Assembly (NCBI GenBank): GCA_963580285.1
Contig: OY757010.1
Location: 223,777,234-223,841,233, forward strand
Length of the DNA: 64,000 nucleotides
Source: Lucinisca nassula
Taxonomy: Eukaryota; Mollusca; Bivalvia; Lucinida; Lucinidae
Direction of reading: 5' to 3'
Shown here: positions 31,545-42,499 of the stretch, piece after piece
Numbering within the stretch: position 1 is the first letter of the stretch
Layout: every line of letters starts with the position of its first letter
The notes under the pieces: model-generated
The model's database searches: none
The model's input: the letters and a program-made list of their open reading frames with translations, nothing else
What the model was told of the DNA's origin: nothing
Made by a program: the position numbers and the translations under genes

Positions 31545-32090
31545 TTAGTCCCTAGCTCTAACCAAAGAGGTAAATTTAGCTACACAATCATCAGCACCTT
31601 CAGCTGTCGAAATAATCGAATGGGGAAGGGCATTCCAATCTCTAATGGTTCTGGGGAAGAACGACTCTTTATAAATGTCAGTTCTTGCGCTAAGGGTCTG
31701 AAACGCCAACGAATGGTGATTTCTACAGTGTCTAGCTGGGGGAACAAGGTCATCTGTTGGAATGTTGGCAGCACCCTTTAGACCTTTGTATAAAAGGATT
31801 AGCCTACTGTCTTTTCTCCTTTTCTTGAGAGACTCCCATTTTAATTTTCCAAGTATTCCAGTGATGCTCCCAGTTTCAAAGCAGTAATTGCCTGTTACAA
31901 ATCTAGCAGCTCTATTCTGAACTTTCTCAATTTCATCATTAAGGACCACTCCACTGGGGTCCCAGATACAACTGCCATATTCCAAGATTGCGCGAACAAG
32001 ACCTTTATATGCTGCCTCTTTTACATCCTGAGGGCACTGATGAAGATTTCGCCTCAGGAAACCAAGCGTTCTATTTGCCTTAGTACACAT
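31545..32090 (-). pseudogene. LINE ORF2 C-terminal region
   Basis: 181 codons beginning in-frame with CTKANRTLGFLRRNLHQCPQ and containing YGSCIWDPSGVVLNDEIEKV, QNRAARFVTG and ESFFPRTIRDWNALP, which are typical of the C-terminal region after the RT thumb in CR1/Jockey-like LINEs of animals. The frame joins the RT frame at about 32100 through a small change that introduces a stop (near 32110). Confidence 0.85.
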
Positions 32091-32108
32091 GTTGCTAATA
32101 TGAGTATT

Positions 32109-33299
32109 TCATCTCAAGTTGTGTGAGATTGTCAATCCAAGGTATTTAATGGAGTCCACATTCTCGGGGACCGTTCCCTCTAAGGTGTAAGAAGCCTCAA
32201 CTTTATTAGATCTCTTCCTAGTTATCTGCATAATGTTGCATTTAACTGGCTGAAATCTCATGCCCCATTTACGTGCCCAACATCCTAATCTATCTATGTC
32301 AGCCTGAAGTTTCAATGAGTCATCTGTATCTCTAATTTCCTGGTAACAAACACAGTCATCTGCGAACAGTCTTATTTCTGAGTCAGTGTCAGTGGAAATA
32401 TCATTGATGCACAGGGAGAACAAAAGAGGACCAAGAACGGTCCCTTGCGGGACTCCAGACAAAACTGGAGCCCACTCCGAAGATTCACCATTAACAACAA
32501 CCCGCTGTTTTCTGTAGCAAAGAAAGGAATCTATCCATTTGAGGGTCTTTCCCCTAATTCCATAACCAAATAACTTAGATTTAAGTAGTTCATGAGGAGG
32601 GGTGTCAAAGGCCTTCTCGAAGTCAAGAATAAATGTGTCCACCTGCCCCCCTTTGTCCAAGATTTTTGCCCAGTCATTAATAACTGTGCTTAGCTGAGTT
32701 TCACAACTGTGCCTTTTCCTAAATACATGTTGCCTGTCTGACAAAAGTTTATGCTCGTCCAAGTGGGCCATGATGTTTGAGCAGACTATATGTTCCAGCA
32801 ATTTACACAGAACACAAGTCAGAGACACAGGGCGATAATTACGGGCAAGAGCCCTATCTCCTTTTTTGAAGATTGGACAAATGTTTGCTAAGAGCCATTC
32901 TTTGGGGATTTCACCCGTATCAAGAGACTGTTGAAACAAGTGTGCGAAAACTGGACCCAACTCATTTGCTAGTTCCTTCAGGACTCTGGGATGAAGCTCA
33001 TCAGGTCCTAAGGCCTTACTGGGGTTTAAGCCTTGAAGTAATTTGATCACTCCTGCAGCTGTCACAACAATATTATTCATGAATGGGGCCGATCTTCCAG
33101 TCAATGGAACCTCCGTGAACTCAGTTTTATTAAATGCATCATTGAATTGACCAACTAGTTCCTCTGCCCTTTCAGAGTCTGATTCAGCAACCCCGTCCCC
33201 TCCTCTTTTATTAAGGGGCGGGATACCTTGCCTGTCTTTCTTCTGGCTATTAATATATCTGTAGAAGTCTCTGGGATTTGCCTTTACATCACCTACCAA
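32109..33299 (-). pseudogene. LINE reverse transcriptase domain
   Basis: A 396-residue frame. RT motifs in order: NYRPVSLTCVLCKLLEHIV (motif 1), the Asp-bearing TFILDFEKAFDTPPHELL (motif A, about residue 220), GVPQGTVLGPLLFSLCIND (motif B, about 275), RLFADDCVCY (motif C, the Y/F-x-D-D catalytic pair) and QPVKCNIMQITRK (motif D). All catalytic aspartates are present. It copies element RNA at a nicked target site. The frame is intact across the whole domain, but frame changes on both sides make the copy a pseudogene. An HVFRKRHSC variant replaces the usual HGFRKKHSC. Confidence 0.9.
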
Positions 33300-33315
33300 T
33301 TAATTCACATACAAA

Positions 33316-33930
33316 TCATGCTGATTTTTTTATATCAGTCTTGATTTCACGTCTCAAGTTTTCAAATTTTGTCCGGAGTTTACCACTTCCCGTCTTTTTT
33401 GCCTTTGCATGAATCTTATTCCTTCTGCGAATTTTCCTTCTTATCTCTGGAGTGATCCAGGGAATAGAAGATACAGCCCTACTAGTTTTTGAGGGGATAT
33501 GATTTTCGGCCGAAGTATGAATGAAAGAAGTTATCAAATCAAAATTCTCCTGTATAGACCGAGCATCTGAATGACCATTAAAGTAATTCTCCTTTGCAAA
33601 TCTGAGTGCATCCTTCCTCATAGTTTCATAGTCACCTTTCTGATATGAGTACACCTTCCTCCGAGGTTTCTTTATTGGTGGGATGTGAATTTTTAAATAT
33701 CCGGAGACAACATCGTGGTCACTTAGTTTATCTGGGGAATGAATGTCTTCGAATTGTCCTGGCAAAGTCGTAAGGATCAGATCCAATGTGTTCTTATCAC
33801 GAGTGGGGAAGTTAACAATTTGTTCAAGGCCAGGATCGTTCATAATGTCAATCAATATTTGTCCTTCCGACTGACTCAGCATTGTGCCTTGTTTGCTGAG
33901 CCTGTCGGGCCAAGCAATGTCTCTGGCAAC
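33316..33930 (-). pseudogene. LINE AP-endonuclease, C-terminal part
   Basis: Frame ending at 33316 with MLSQSEGQILIDIMNDPGLE, FPTRDKNTLDLILTTLPGQF and DKLSDHDVVSGYL. The SDHD motif is the last catalytic motif of APE-type endonucleases that nick the target DNA. The frame can be read upstream of the ATG at 33882 (RDIAWPDRLSKQG) to about 33930, where the copy is cut. The linker PWITPEIRRKIRRRNKIHAK is typical of the segment between endonuclease and RT. Confidence 0.85.
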
Positions 33931-34115
33931 TCCTTCAAAGTATTTTTGTCTTGCATGTCAGTAGGGGTCAAATCTTAAAGAAAAGAATTTGCTAATGAGG
34001 AGCAAATTCGTTCCTTGAAGAGTAGACCCTTTTCATTGGGACAGAGTTGATAGAAAAGCGAACAGAAAGTCCAGAAATTGTCTCCCTGTGCAAACGGTGG
34101 TTAAAACCTGCCAGG
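33922..34115 (-). mobile_element. Foldback repeat, AAAGAATTTGCTCC family, inverted copy
   Basis: Inverted relative of 12174-12376; the central hairpin is slightly opened (TTTGCTAATGAGGAGCAAATTC). Its right side abuts or overlaps the truncated LINE by about 10 bp. Confidence 0.65.
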
Positions 34116-34451
34116 TATATTTGTTTCCCCGTTAAATGGCATGAAAACGGAAATATCAATTATATCAACGTTGCTGTGGTATTTCATGATATATAAATCT
34201 GTCTGTGCTTCTCAGAAGACATACAGATACAATGACAAGTCACATGCAGAAATGGGACTTTTTTTATCTGAAACTGTCATGCTCAGACACCTAGTTGGTA
34301 TAGAGGACACGCGCAGCGCTTTTTACGCACATCGAACACTGGCATAATGCAAAAAAGAGTGATTATCTTATATGACGTTTCTTTCTAAATCATAAGGTTT
34401 TTCTTTTCAAGTATTTTGCGAAGAAATCCCCTTTTCCCATTGTGGAGAATA

Positions 34452-34670
34452 CAGTTCAATTCCGCTATTAAGACCACCTAAAATTAAGGTTAATTCTGCT
34501 TTAAAAGCTATTTTGACTGGTGCATTTAATCTTTCTTTGCGTTTTCTGCCCACAGTGTCCTCTGATCATGCCCAGCCTTTGGAACACAACCCTCTGGAAC
34601 TGTTCAAAAATGGTCTTAAAGACCACTTTTGAACAGTCCCAAAGGTGGTCTTAATATAGGAATTTAACTG
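34452..34670. mobile_element. MITE with CAGTT..AAGACCACC ends
   Basis: Left CAGTTCAATTCCGCTATTAA and right (complement) CAGTTAAATTCCTATATTAA, both leading into GACCACC. An internal GGTCTTAAAGACC hairpin is present. Second copy at 63248-63456. Confidence 0.75.
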
Positions 34671-35210
34671 CAATTGTTTCTTTTCTTATTATGACCTTTC
34701 TATGTACATGTAAATAGAAATAGCTCTAGTTTGGCGCTATGACGCTGACTTATGACTGTCGATCCATCAATTTTGTCTTTCAGAGATGAATGAATTGTCT
34801 GACTGCTACGACCCCTTGCTTATGCAATGAAGTCATTTTGTGCCAAACTCCCCTGTGGTGGTCAAACACAAGAAGAAAGCATATAGCTTTCTGGACATTG
34901 GGAATCAAGCTGTTCCTAATACATAATATCGTTGAGTGACTTGTTGAGCGCTGTGAAAAAGATACATTCAAATTCTTGAACACATCTAATGAATAAAGTC
35001 CAAAGTATGTTCCCCTAAATTAGAATAGCGTCCGTTTCTGAATGAACGTTAGCACAGTGACATCTAGAATATTTGCATATTAAAAGTACTCTGAACTTGA
35101 TTTATTTTGAAACAGAAATTGAGATGGTTTTAAAGAATATCCTTTATATCCTTTTTTTGGAAAATAAAAACGTAATACATAGGTTTTAGGTCCATTTTAG
35201 GTGTTTTATA
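34671..35210. other. No gene seen
   Basis: AT-rich DNA; no supported frame or repeat. Confidence 0.4.
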
Positions 35211-35318
35211 TACAGTCCAACCTGTATTAAGCAAGCACATATGGGATATTCAAAATGTGCTTGCTTAAGACAGGTGCTTGCTTAATACAGGTGGCCACTA
35301 TGACAGGTTTTACTATAC
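35211..35318. mobile_element. Short MITE with internal triplication
   Basis: ACAGTCCAACCTGTATTAAG at the left and, inverted, at the right (CTTAATACAGGTGG, TTTTACTATA). The word GTGCTTGCTTAA repeats inside (about 35257 and 35273). Terminal sequence resembles that of the 34452 MITE, suggesting a related transposase. Confidence 0.6.
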
Positions 35319-35383
35319 CTCCTAACTGCACCAAAGAGAGTAGTGTTTTCGTTTTCTGATAAATGTTCATCACCATAAAGCAG

Positions 35384-35737
35384 TTAACTGAGGTTTAGAG
35401 GATGAAAATTTCGACTGGACTGAAATAAGATGATACGTTCTCGATAAAAGTTACTGCATATAAAAAAGAAGTGTTCTGCATCCTCACAGCTTTCTCCACA
35501 ACAACGTGGGGGATTAGGACTAAGGTGATCCGAATAAAGATCGTTACTAAGATTACTACAACTGTTTCGAATTCTAGAGTGTAACACTGAAGCGTACCTT
35601 TCAACATAATAATAATATGATGGAAGTATGTCAACAGGAGAGCTCGAGCTTTCAAGGTATTGGTTATAAGTAACTAAGGTAATAGATTCACGAATACTAG
35701 TGTCAAGTGAGTTCTTTATGGAGATCAGGCTCGACAT
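35384..35737 (-). pseudogene. LINE C-terminal fragment
   Basis: 117 codons with LHSRIRNSCSNLSNDLYSDH and CCGESCEDAEHFFFICSNFY, the cysteine/histidine-rich C-terminus found at the end of several animal LINE ORF2 proteins (C-x-C-x(n)-DAEHFFFxC). No RT motifs are present, so this is a 5'-truncated copy of a LINE different from the one at 31.5 kb. Confidence 0.65.
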
Positions 35738-35817
35738 TTATCTTGGATCGCCTGATGTTGTGGGCAGAAGGTTGACATGGAATGTCAAAAATGTATTTCT
35801 GCAGACGCTTCACTTTA

Positions 35818-35972
35818 ATTATCCCATAGATTGTGGGTGCTCTTTTCAACGACCTCACTGAGGCAGCTCTAACGCATATCTACAGTGTATGTTTCACGCT
35901 AAAATATGGAATAAATTAATTTCTTTTTGAACTCCACCTTTCCCTATATAAAGTTTGGTTTAAGAAGGGTGT
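35818..35972. mobile_element. Hpn MITE, degraded
   Basis: ATAGATTGTGGGTGCTC, CACTGAGGC, TCTAACGCATATC and CCTATATAAAGTTTGGTTTAA: the oldest-looking copy, with the palindrome largely lost. Confidence 0.55.
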
Positions 35973-35989
35973 CGATTAATTTCATACTA

Positions 35990-36036
35990 CTACTAATAAT
36001 AATAATAATAATAAGAAGAAGAAGAAGAAGAAGAAG
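35990..36036 (+). repeat. (AAT)n(AAG)n microsatellite
   Basis: AAT units change into AAG units at about 36013. Confidence 0.9.
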
Positions 36037-36221
36037 TCACTTTTTCTATCAGACTCCACGAACATTATTTACTGAAAGTTGTGGTATGCTAGAGGAAGAT
36101 TCCTGTTTTTCTGTAAATTCGATATAGGCATATCAAACCCTAGGGATGTGGAGTTGTAGTGAATAGTATTACCAATACCAACCATGATTGTGTGGAAATA
36201 TAGAGGATATTTGACTTCGGT

Positions 36222-36347
36222 CAGTGTAAGATCGATTTTTATTTCACCGAATGAGCACGAAAAGAAATATTTTCACGAGTGGCGAAGCCACGGGTGAAAA
36301 TACTTCTTTTGATGTTCATTAGTGAAATAAAAATGGATCTTACACTG
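36222..36347. repeat. 126-bp palindrome (foldback MITE)
   Basis: Arms CAGTGTAAGATCGATTTTTA and its complement, continuing through TTTCACCGAATGAGCAC and GAAATATTTTCACG, around the centre TGGCGAAGCCAC. Mismatches are few, so the arms pair over about 55 bp. Confidence 0.8.
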
Positions 36348-36854
36348 AAATAATCAAATTTTCTTTTTTTTATATGCTTTAAACGGTAATTATCAAATCA
36401 TTTTAAAGTGCCAGCCGTACCCACGGGGTAAAAAAACTTTTTCCATGGTGATTTCGCGTCGATTTAGAGTTGTATAGCGTGTTAAATGGGTATAATATTT
36501 GGTGTAAACTGTAAGTTTGCATGTTGAAAATAGCTTGGAATGTTACTTTATCAAATCGTTCACTTGAAATTTTCTTTCAAAAAATGTCCGTAGTTGCTAT
36601 GTTCATCTGGCGTCACGTGCATTATTTACGTTGCGCCGGTGCTAAAAATGGCGTCATCAACGTCCGAATGACTAGCAGACGTGCGTGACGTAATTTCTAA
36701 CACACATTAATAAAGTTTAGCTAATTGCCATCTAATAACAGAAAATATATGTTACTTTTCGATGATATATCGAATTCACAAACAGTGAAAATAAAAATTG
36801 TATTTTCACTGTTTGAAACAGTGACAATATCGATGTCGATTTAACTGTTTGTTT
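36348..36854. other. No gene seen; one short hairpin
   Basis: A self-complementary segment AAACAGTGAAAATAAAAATT and complement lies at 36780-36815; otherwise unassigned. Confidence 0.45.
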
Positions 36855-37143
36855 AATTTGAGGTTTAACGTCATTTAGGTATAGGTCATTTTGGAGAAGT
36901 TGCTTCCAATTTTGTGGGAATTTACCCGACATTGAGATGAAATGACATCTCGAGCCCTGTCGCCCAATGAAACCAATAGGGTTTATAAGCATGGTCGGGT
37001 CTACTCGAGCCGCTTTGCCTGGGCAGGCTTAGATCCTCTGAGCGGTTTACCAGTACTCGTGTGCGGTCGGATTCAGCTCTGCGTGGAAACATCATGCAGC
37101 CCATTTATTTCTTCAAGCCCCAAGGGTCAGGGACCGCTCGATT
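36855..37143 (-). mobile_element. SINE-B copy
   Basis: Inverted relative of 5222-5522: GAGGTTTAACGTC at its 3' end, GACATTGAGATGAAATGACA, GCCCTGTCGCCCAATGAAAC, GCGTGGAAACATCATGCAGC. Confidence 0.7.
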
Positions 37144-37363
37144 TCACTGAGAAATCTCTTTATTTCATTGAAAAGCATTTAAGAAAATGATTTCCTTTAA
37201 TAAATGTAACACCACTTTTTCTCGATATGAAGTACAGTTTAAATGGGTACTCACTACAAAGACTTACTATTGGGATGATTCTCCTATTTTCTATCTCAAG
37301 CACCACCTCGTTGTCATGGAACTAATTTATTCCAGTCGAGTGCATTATGATAGCATATCCCGG

Positions 37364-37642
37364 CATCACGCTAACAACACCGTGAAATAAACACCTCCTT
37401 AAACACTACTTTATATAGAGAAAACTGGGGTTTACGGGGGTAAACATTATTTTTCTAATTTCTGCTCCAAAACAAAGGTTGTTGGTACTCGTTAGAACCG
37501 CCTCAATGAGGCGGTTCTAACGAGCACCCACAACCCTCAGTTTGCAGTATGAATAAGAAAAGTATCACGGATGTTTGTAAGAAAATACATTTTGGAGGTA
37601 AGAAAAAGATGCACTATGTCGCACGGGTGTGTTATCGTAATA
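37364..37642. mobile_element. Hpn MITE, complete
   Basis: Left CATCACGCTAACAACACCGTG, right GCACTATGTCGCACGGGTG then TTATCGTAATAC. Central palindrome at 37480-37546, GTACTCGTTAGAACCGCCTC with a loop of AAT. Confidence 0.85.
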
Positions 37643-37689
37643 CGTGAGACATGGTGCATATTTTCATATGTCAAGAATAACTAAATCCG

Positions 37690-37788
37690 GACACTTTTCT
37701 GATGAAAAATTGTAATATGTTTTATACTTTTACTCCAAACATAGGTTGAGTGTGCTTGTTGGAACCGCTTCATTGAGGCTGTCTAACG

Positions 37789-37881
<93 letters not shown>

Positions 37882-37985
37882 CCTTTGTCTTGGAGCACAA
37901 AAAGGAAAAAAATGTATATCACCGTAGACCCCATTTTGTGTATATAAAGTGAGGTTTAGGAAGATCTTCATTTTACGGACTTTTT
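37690..37985. mobile_element. Hpn MITE expanded by a (CA)n run
   Basis: Left half CTTGTTGGAACCGCTTCATTG, then TCTAACGAGTACACAC passes straight into (CA)n, after which the right half resumes CAACCTTTGTCTTGGAGC. The right arm normally reads GAGTACCCACAACC. Confidence 0.8.
37792..37880 (+). repeat. (AC)n microsatellite, ~44 units
   Basis: Uninterrupted AC dinucleotides embedded in the right arm of an Hpn palindrome. Confidence 0.97.
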
Positions 37986-38167
37986 AACCTAATGAGGTTT
38001 TATTGGGGTGAGACTAAAACGCTGAATTATTGGCTGAATTCAGCAACCAGCTGATCAGCTTAAGGGGACTAAAACGCTGAACTGCTGATATGCTGAATTT
38101 TTATTTAATACCCCATTTAGGTAAATAAGAATGTGTATAAATCTAGAAATATATTGGTTGTAAGAAA

Positions 38168-38460
<293 letters not shown>

Positions 38461-38529
38461 ATATGAGGCTATCTATCTATCGCCCGTCCTTCCACAATCC
38501 GTTCGTCTTGGTCTTTCCCCCGACCATTT

Positions 38530-38576
38530 GAGTTTGAAGAAATATATGTGCCGCATGATGCTTCCACGCAGAGCTG
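38530..38576 (+). mobile_element. SINE-B head fragment cut by a MITE
   Basis: TTTGAAGAAATATATGTGCC, GCATGATGCTTCCACGCAGA, GCTGA, then directly the Hpn left end CATCACGAAAACG. Confidence 0.7.
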
Positions 38577-38758
38577 ACATCACGAAAACGTGCCTATATG
38601 ATTCTGACCCCCTCGAACCCCACTTTTATATAGAAAAACTGGGGTTTGCAGGGTTAAACATTATTTTTGTTATTTCTGCTCTAAAATATAGATTGTGGAT
38701 ACACGTTAGAACCGCCTCATCGAGGCGGTCCTAACGAGTACCCATATTCTAAATTTTT
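38577..38758. mobile_element. Hpn MITE, right part lost
   Basis: Left end CATCACGAAAACGTGCC; central palindrome 38690-38752 with one mismatch (GGCGGTCCTAACG). Ends abruptly at about 38758. Confidence 0.75.
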
Positions 38759-39214
38759 TGACAGGGACTTTAAACCTCAAAACAAACACATAAACCGTCT
38801 TTATCTTTACATTGTTTATCCCCAAAAATGAAGTCAGGGTGGATGAAAGGGTGGATGAAAGGACAAATTGTGTCGTTGGTCTCACAAAGATCTAACACTG
38901 ATTTAATTAAAAGAATCAGTGAAAGCGGAATTCATATAATAAATACTGGAGATATTCTGCCAGTTAAGCATCCTGGTCAGTCTTTGCGGATGCACAGGCT
39001 TATCAGTGTCTTTGGTGATCGGTATGCTTAGAGCAGTTTTTATTTATTTAATTATTTGATAAATAAATAAATAAATCTTGACTTATAATTAATGACAACC
39101 GCTCTGTGACTCCAGGTTTGGATTTCAATAACCGGTAGCTTGATAATCTGTTCTGTTCTGTTCTGTGGCTTTGATTACTATTTTTTTCTAGCCCGGTAGA
39201 ATATAGACATAATT
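38759..39214. other. No gene seen
   Basis: Interior of the long-TIR element. A 67-codon plus-strand frame (38828-39031) starting MKSGWMKGWMKG has no recognised domain. Confidence 0.35.
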
Positions 39215-39361
39215 TGGAGGCGGTTCTAACGAGTACACACACCCTATGTTTTAGATCAGAAATAAGAAATATAATGATTATCCATCCAACCCCCGAATGT
39301 ACTACTTAAAAGTGGGGTTCGAGGGGGGGGGGGGGGGGTATATAGGCATGTTTTCATGACG
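39215..39361. mobile_element. Hpn MITE, right half
   Basis: GGAGGCGGTTCTAACGAGTA to TATAGGCATGTTTTCATGACG, with a poly-G run (39325-39338). Confidence 0.7.
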
Positions 39362-39871
39362 AGCGTCCATGCATATTCAACTTCTTGGATGCACCGCCTG
39401 ATCCGAGTCTTCGGTGGCGCACAAGTAAGCTGCAGGAATATAGAATGACCTCAAATAGTCATTCAAACGTTTTGGGGATACTTGCAGCTGACTGCATTTT
39501 TTATGGCTATTTTCAGTCGCTCTTCCGTAAAACAAAGTAAAACAATTAAAATCATTTCTCTTAATCCTTGCTCCCTATATTTACGGACTACACAATAACA
39601 AAATTCCAAAAACCAAGCAAAATACACCTTGAAAAACATGTAAATAATAAAATTCAGCATATCAGCAATTCAGCGTTTTAGACCCCTTAAGCTGATCAGC
39701 AGGCCGCTGAATTCAGCATGAAATTCAGCGTTTTAGACCAACCCGTTTTATTGTCTTATTTTAGAGGGACTCATTTTACAGGGAATCAAACAAGAGGCTC
39801 CATCTTTATCCTATTCTTATCTGAAAATCAAAAAAGCAGCGTCTGGTGCGGGTCAACACTGTTTGCTAACA

Positions 39872-40125
39872 CATTACGAATACATGCCTGTTCAAATATA
39901 TTGAAATCTTACCGTCGAATATTGAAGATTTTTTATATTTCTGCTCAATACATAGATTGTGGAAACTCGTTTGAACCGCCTCGGCGAGGCGGTTTTAACG
40001 AGAATCCACAATCTACGTTTTTTAGCAGAAATAAGAAAAAATAATGTATACCCCTGCAAACCTCCAGTTTTACTATATAGTGGGGTTTTAGGGGGTCAAG
40101 ATTATATAGCCGTGTTTTCGTGATG
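39872..40125. mobile_element. Hpn MITE, complete
   Basis: Left CATTACGAATACATGCC, right GCCGTGTTTTCGTGATG. Central palindrome 39950-40020 with loop CGG; AACTCGTTTGAACCGCC pairs with GGCGGTTTTAACGAG: the left C>T at the seventh base is a G:T wobble partner of the changed right arm. Confidence 0.8.
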
Positions 40126-40194
40126 AGGACTTTCTGTCAGAGATAGATTAAAAATGAAAAAAAAAAAAAAAATAATAATAATAAAATAAATAAA

Positions 40195-40276
40195 AAGATA
40201 GACCTGATACCGGATAAATGACAACTAGACTTGTCCAACATATCACAAAGGTAGGGTCCACCGGTATTCAAAGGGT
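40195..40276. mobile_element. TTAA-2 MITE, right end
   Basis: GACCTGATACCGGATAAATG, CTTGTCCAACATAT, GGTCCACCGGTATTCAAAGG, GTTAA: matches the right end of the copy at 41588. Confidence 0.6.
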
Positions 40277-40336
40277 TAAATTCACTCTCCCGTTAAAACT
40301 GGCAGAAAACATTCCAGTTATAACCGTAGTCCTTAG

Positions 40337-40576
40337 CATTACGATAACACGCCCGTATGGCATAGTGCTATTTCACATCTCCAAAATGGCTACTTTTCTG
40401 ATGAAAATCCTTCATATTTTTCTTATAAATGCTCAAAACATAGGCGGTTCTAACGAATACCCACAACCTATGTCTTGGAGTAAAAATAAGAAAAATAATG
40501 TTAACCCCCTTAAACCCCAGTTTTCTCTATATAAAGTGGGGTTTAGGGGGGTCTTCATTTCACGGACTTGTTCATG
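40337..40576. mobile_element. Hpn MITE, left hairpin arm lost
   Basis: Left CATTACGATAACACGCCCGT, right TTTCACGGACTTGTTCATG. Only the right arm (GGCGGTTCTAACGAATACCC) of the palindrome remains. Confidence 0.75.
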
Positions 40577-40734
40577 GATGGCCTAAAACAATAGCTGTGA
40601 TGCCGCTAACATACCGAAAATATAGGGTCGATACGTCGATTAATTTTTTTCTTTTTTTTGTCAATTTTTTATTTGATGGAAAAAGAGCAAAAATCTTTAA
40701 AAAGGCTTAATTCTAGGCATACTACCAGGAAATA

Positions 40735-40945
40735 TTCAAATAATGAGGTTTAGTGTAGATTATATTTTCTTGTCCTTTGGGATCGTTGATTCCATTGTGG
40801 AATTTTGAAAATATCTGAGGGTCACTGATGAGGCCTAATTGGCCGAAACTAGCTAGTCTGGCCCAGAAAACATGTACACTCAATATTTCACTTCTGTGGT
40901 GTTTCCTTGCTTCCAAAGGATAACTCTTTTATAGTACATATTAGA
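40735..40945 (+). repeat. Hammerhead-bearing repeat, copy 1
   Basis: About 210 bp shared with 43001-43150 (inverted) and partly with 6505-6605. Shared words: GTGGAATTTTGAAAATATC, the ribozyme, CAGAAAACATG, TTCTGTGGTGT, CCTTGCTTCCAAAGGATAAC, TCTTTTATAG. Confidence 0.75.
40819..40864 (+). ncRNA. Hammerhead ribozyme (type I), intact core
   Basis: Read as RNA: stem I GGGUCA (40819-40824) with UGGCCC (40859-40864), 6 bp including one G-U; core CUGAUGA (40825-40831); stem II GGCC/GGCC (40832-40835, 40841-40844) with loop UAAUU; core GAAA (40845-40848); stem III CUA/UAG (40849-40851, 40854-40856) closed by a 2-nt loop GC and extended by the A-U pair; cleavage site GUC with cutting expected after C40858. 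Every conserved core base is present. The very short stem III is the form described for hammerheads of Penelope-like elements and animal retrozymes, which are thought to cut as dimers. Confidence 0.85.
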
Positions 40946-41147
40946 ACATATCAAGGTAGCAAAATGACAGGTTTTTAAGTATTAGTTTGCTTTTCTGACA
41001 TTTTTATGATAAGTTACCAAAAGTACTATAAAATAGTAAGGTCGGTAGGTAAGAATTCTTTTTATTTTTGTTTTTCTGGATGGCCATAAAAATTGAAGGG
41101 TAGGTACAAAAAATCACGGTTGGTGGGGTTAGTGCAAACATGGCTAT

Positions 41148-41429
41148 CATTATGAAAACATGTCCGTAAGAAAAAATGGCGTCAAACATGGTGTCAGAAA
41201 ATGATAAATATTCGGTAGAAAAATGACAACATCTTTCTTATTTCTACTTTCAACATAGATTGTGGGTGCTCGTTAGAACCGCCTCAATGAGGCGGTTCTA
41301 ACGAGTACCCACAATCTATGTTTTTCAGTAAAAATAAGGCAGCTAATGTATACTCCCGTAAACCCCAATTTTCTCTCTATAAAGTGGGGTTTAGGGGGGT
41401 CTTCGTTTCACGGACTTGTTATCGTGATA
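41148..41429. mobile_element. Hpn MITE, complete
   Basis: Left CATTATGAAAACATGTCCGT, right GACTTGTTATCGTGATA. Palindrome 41252-41323 pairs over about 34 bp. Contains the AATGGCGTCAAACATGGTG left segment of a third end-subtype, shared with 54358-54635 and 44396-44659. Confidence 0.85.
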
Positions 41430-41587
41430 TTTTTTAGGTCTTAGTACGAAGCACACGAAGTCGTGCATGCCACCAATCTTCCAAAAAGCTTAGTAGACAG
41501 ATTAATCGGGAAGTAAATCGGAATGTGCAAAGAAACTGTTATTTTATGTATTTTCTAGACAATGGCTTTGGTCTTCATTCGGTTTAA

Positions 41588-41807
41588 CCCATTGCATGCG
41601 GGAACCCCCTAATGGGGTATCTTGGCAAACAGTGCCGGCCCAGACCAGACGCCGCAGAACGCGGCGTCTGACCAGGGCCTGCACTATTTGCTAACAGAAT
41701 TTTGCGTCAAAATAGAATAAAATCAAAAACATAGGCCTGACACCCTTTATATGACAAATGGACTTGTCAACATATAGCATTGGAAGAGTCCACCAGTATA
41801 CAATGGG
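41588..41807. mobile_element. TTAA-2 MITE
   Basis: TTAA on both sides (41584-41587, 41808-41811). Left CCCATTGCATGCGGGAACCC, right ACCAGTATACAATGGG. Internal GACGCCGCAGAACGCGGCGTC is a hairpin. Different from TTAA-1 in sequence but same target and CCC ends. Internal fragments also occur near 17250, 39400, 45055 and 50330. Confidence 0.75.
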
Positions 41808-41811
41808 TTAA

Positions 41812-42499
41812 TGTATGATTTCTGCTGCTGTGACCGGTAATATGTTTATTTAGAAGCAGAATCCAATATCTTGAGATTGAGAAACCTGCCGTTCAATCGC
41901 AGTATCTTTAACTGATTTTCCTAAATGGACATTTGTAAGAGACAATTATCACCCTAGTTTGTAGCAATTTAATACTTCGTCACCTTGTAGCGTAATTGGA
42001 CTGGACTATTGTCACGCGAAGTGATGACGTCATGGCGAGAGTTCGTTTGTATTGGAGAATGATGGAAAATGAATCTTCGTTAAGGTGCGCTACAGCTGCT
42101 GGGAAGGCCTGCGTGGGACTCGAGTAATCAGCAAATAAACCGTGTATTTATGTACAAACATCTTACAAGTCTGGCCTTTTGTTGCAAAGCTATCGGTGGA
42201 AATCTAGTGGAGCGAGTTCTGAATGAAAAAAGACTAGGCAGACTGAGATAAAAAGTTAGATCGTGTTACTTAGACAATCATAAAATATTAACTATAAAAA
42301 AAGAAATTTAGACAAAATATATTGATAACTCAGACGTTAAGACAATCTTTCATAGATATATATCATTGTATATGGAACAACCAAGTTCTTGATATTGGAC
42401 ATCCGTCAAAAAGGTAAGATAAACCATTAGAAAACAAACCTATGGAGCATAAAAATATCTTGCATGGTTTTATGAAAACATTTTTCAGAATGATTGTTT
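41812..42499. other. No gene seen
   Basis: No coding support and no repeat match inside the window. Confidence 0.4.

Larger units (their letters stand above)
31545..33930 (-). mobile_element. APE-type non-LTR retrotransposon (CR1/Jockey-like), 5'-truncated
   Basis: Minus-strand order: end of an AP endonuclease domain, reverse transcriptase, then a C-terminal region. The 5' edge at about 33930 meets a foldback repeat, so the first part of the endonuclease is missing. No poly-A or simple tail is evident at the 3' side near 31544. Confidence 0.85.
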
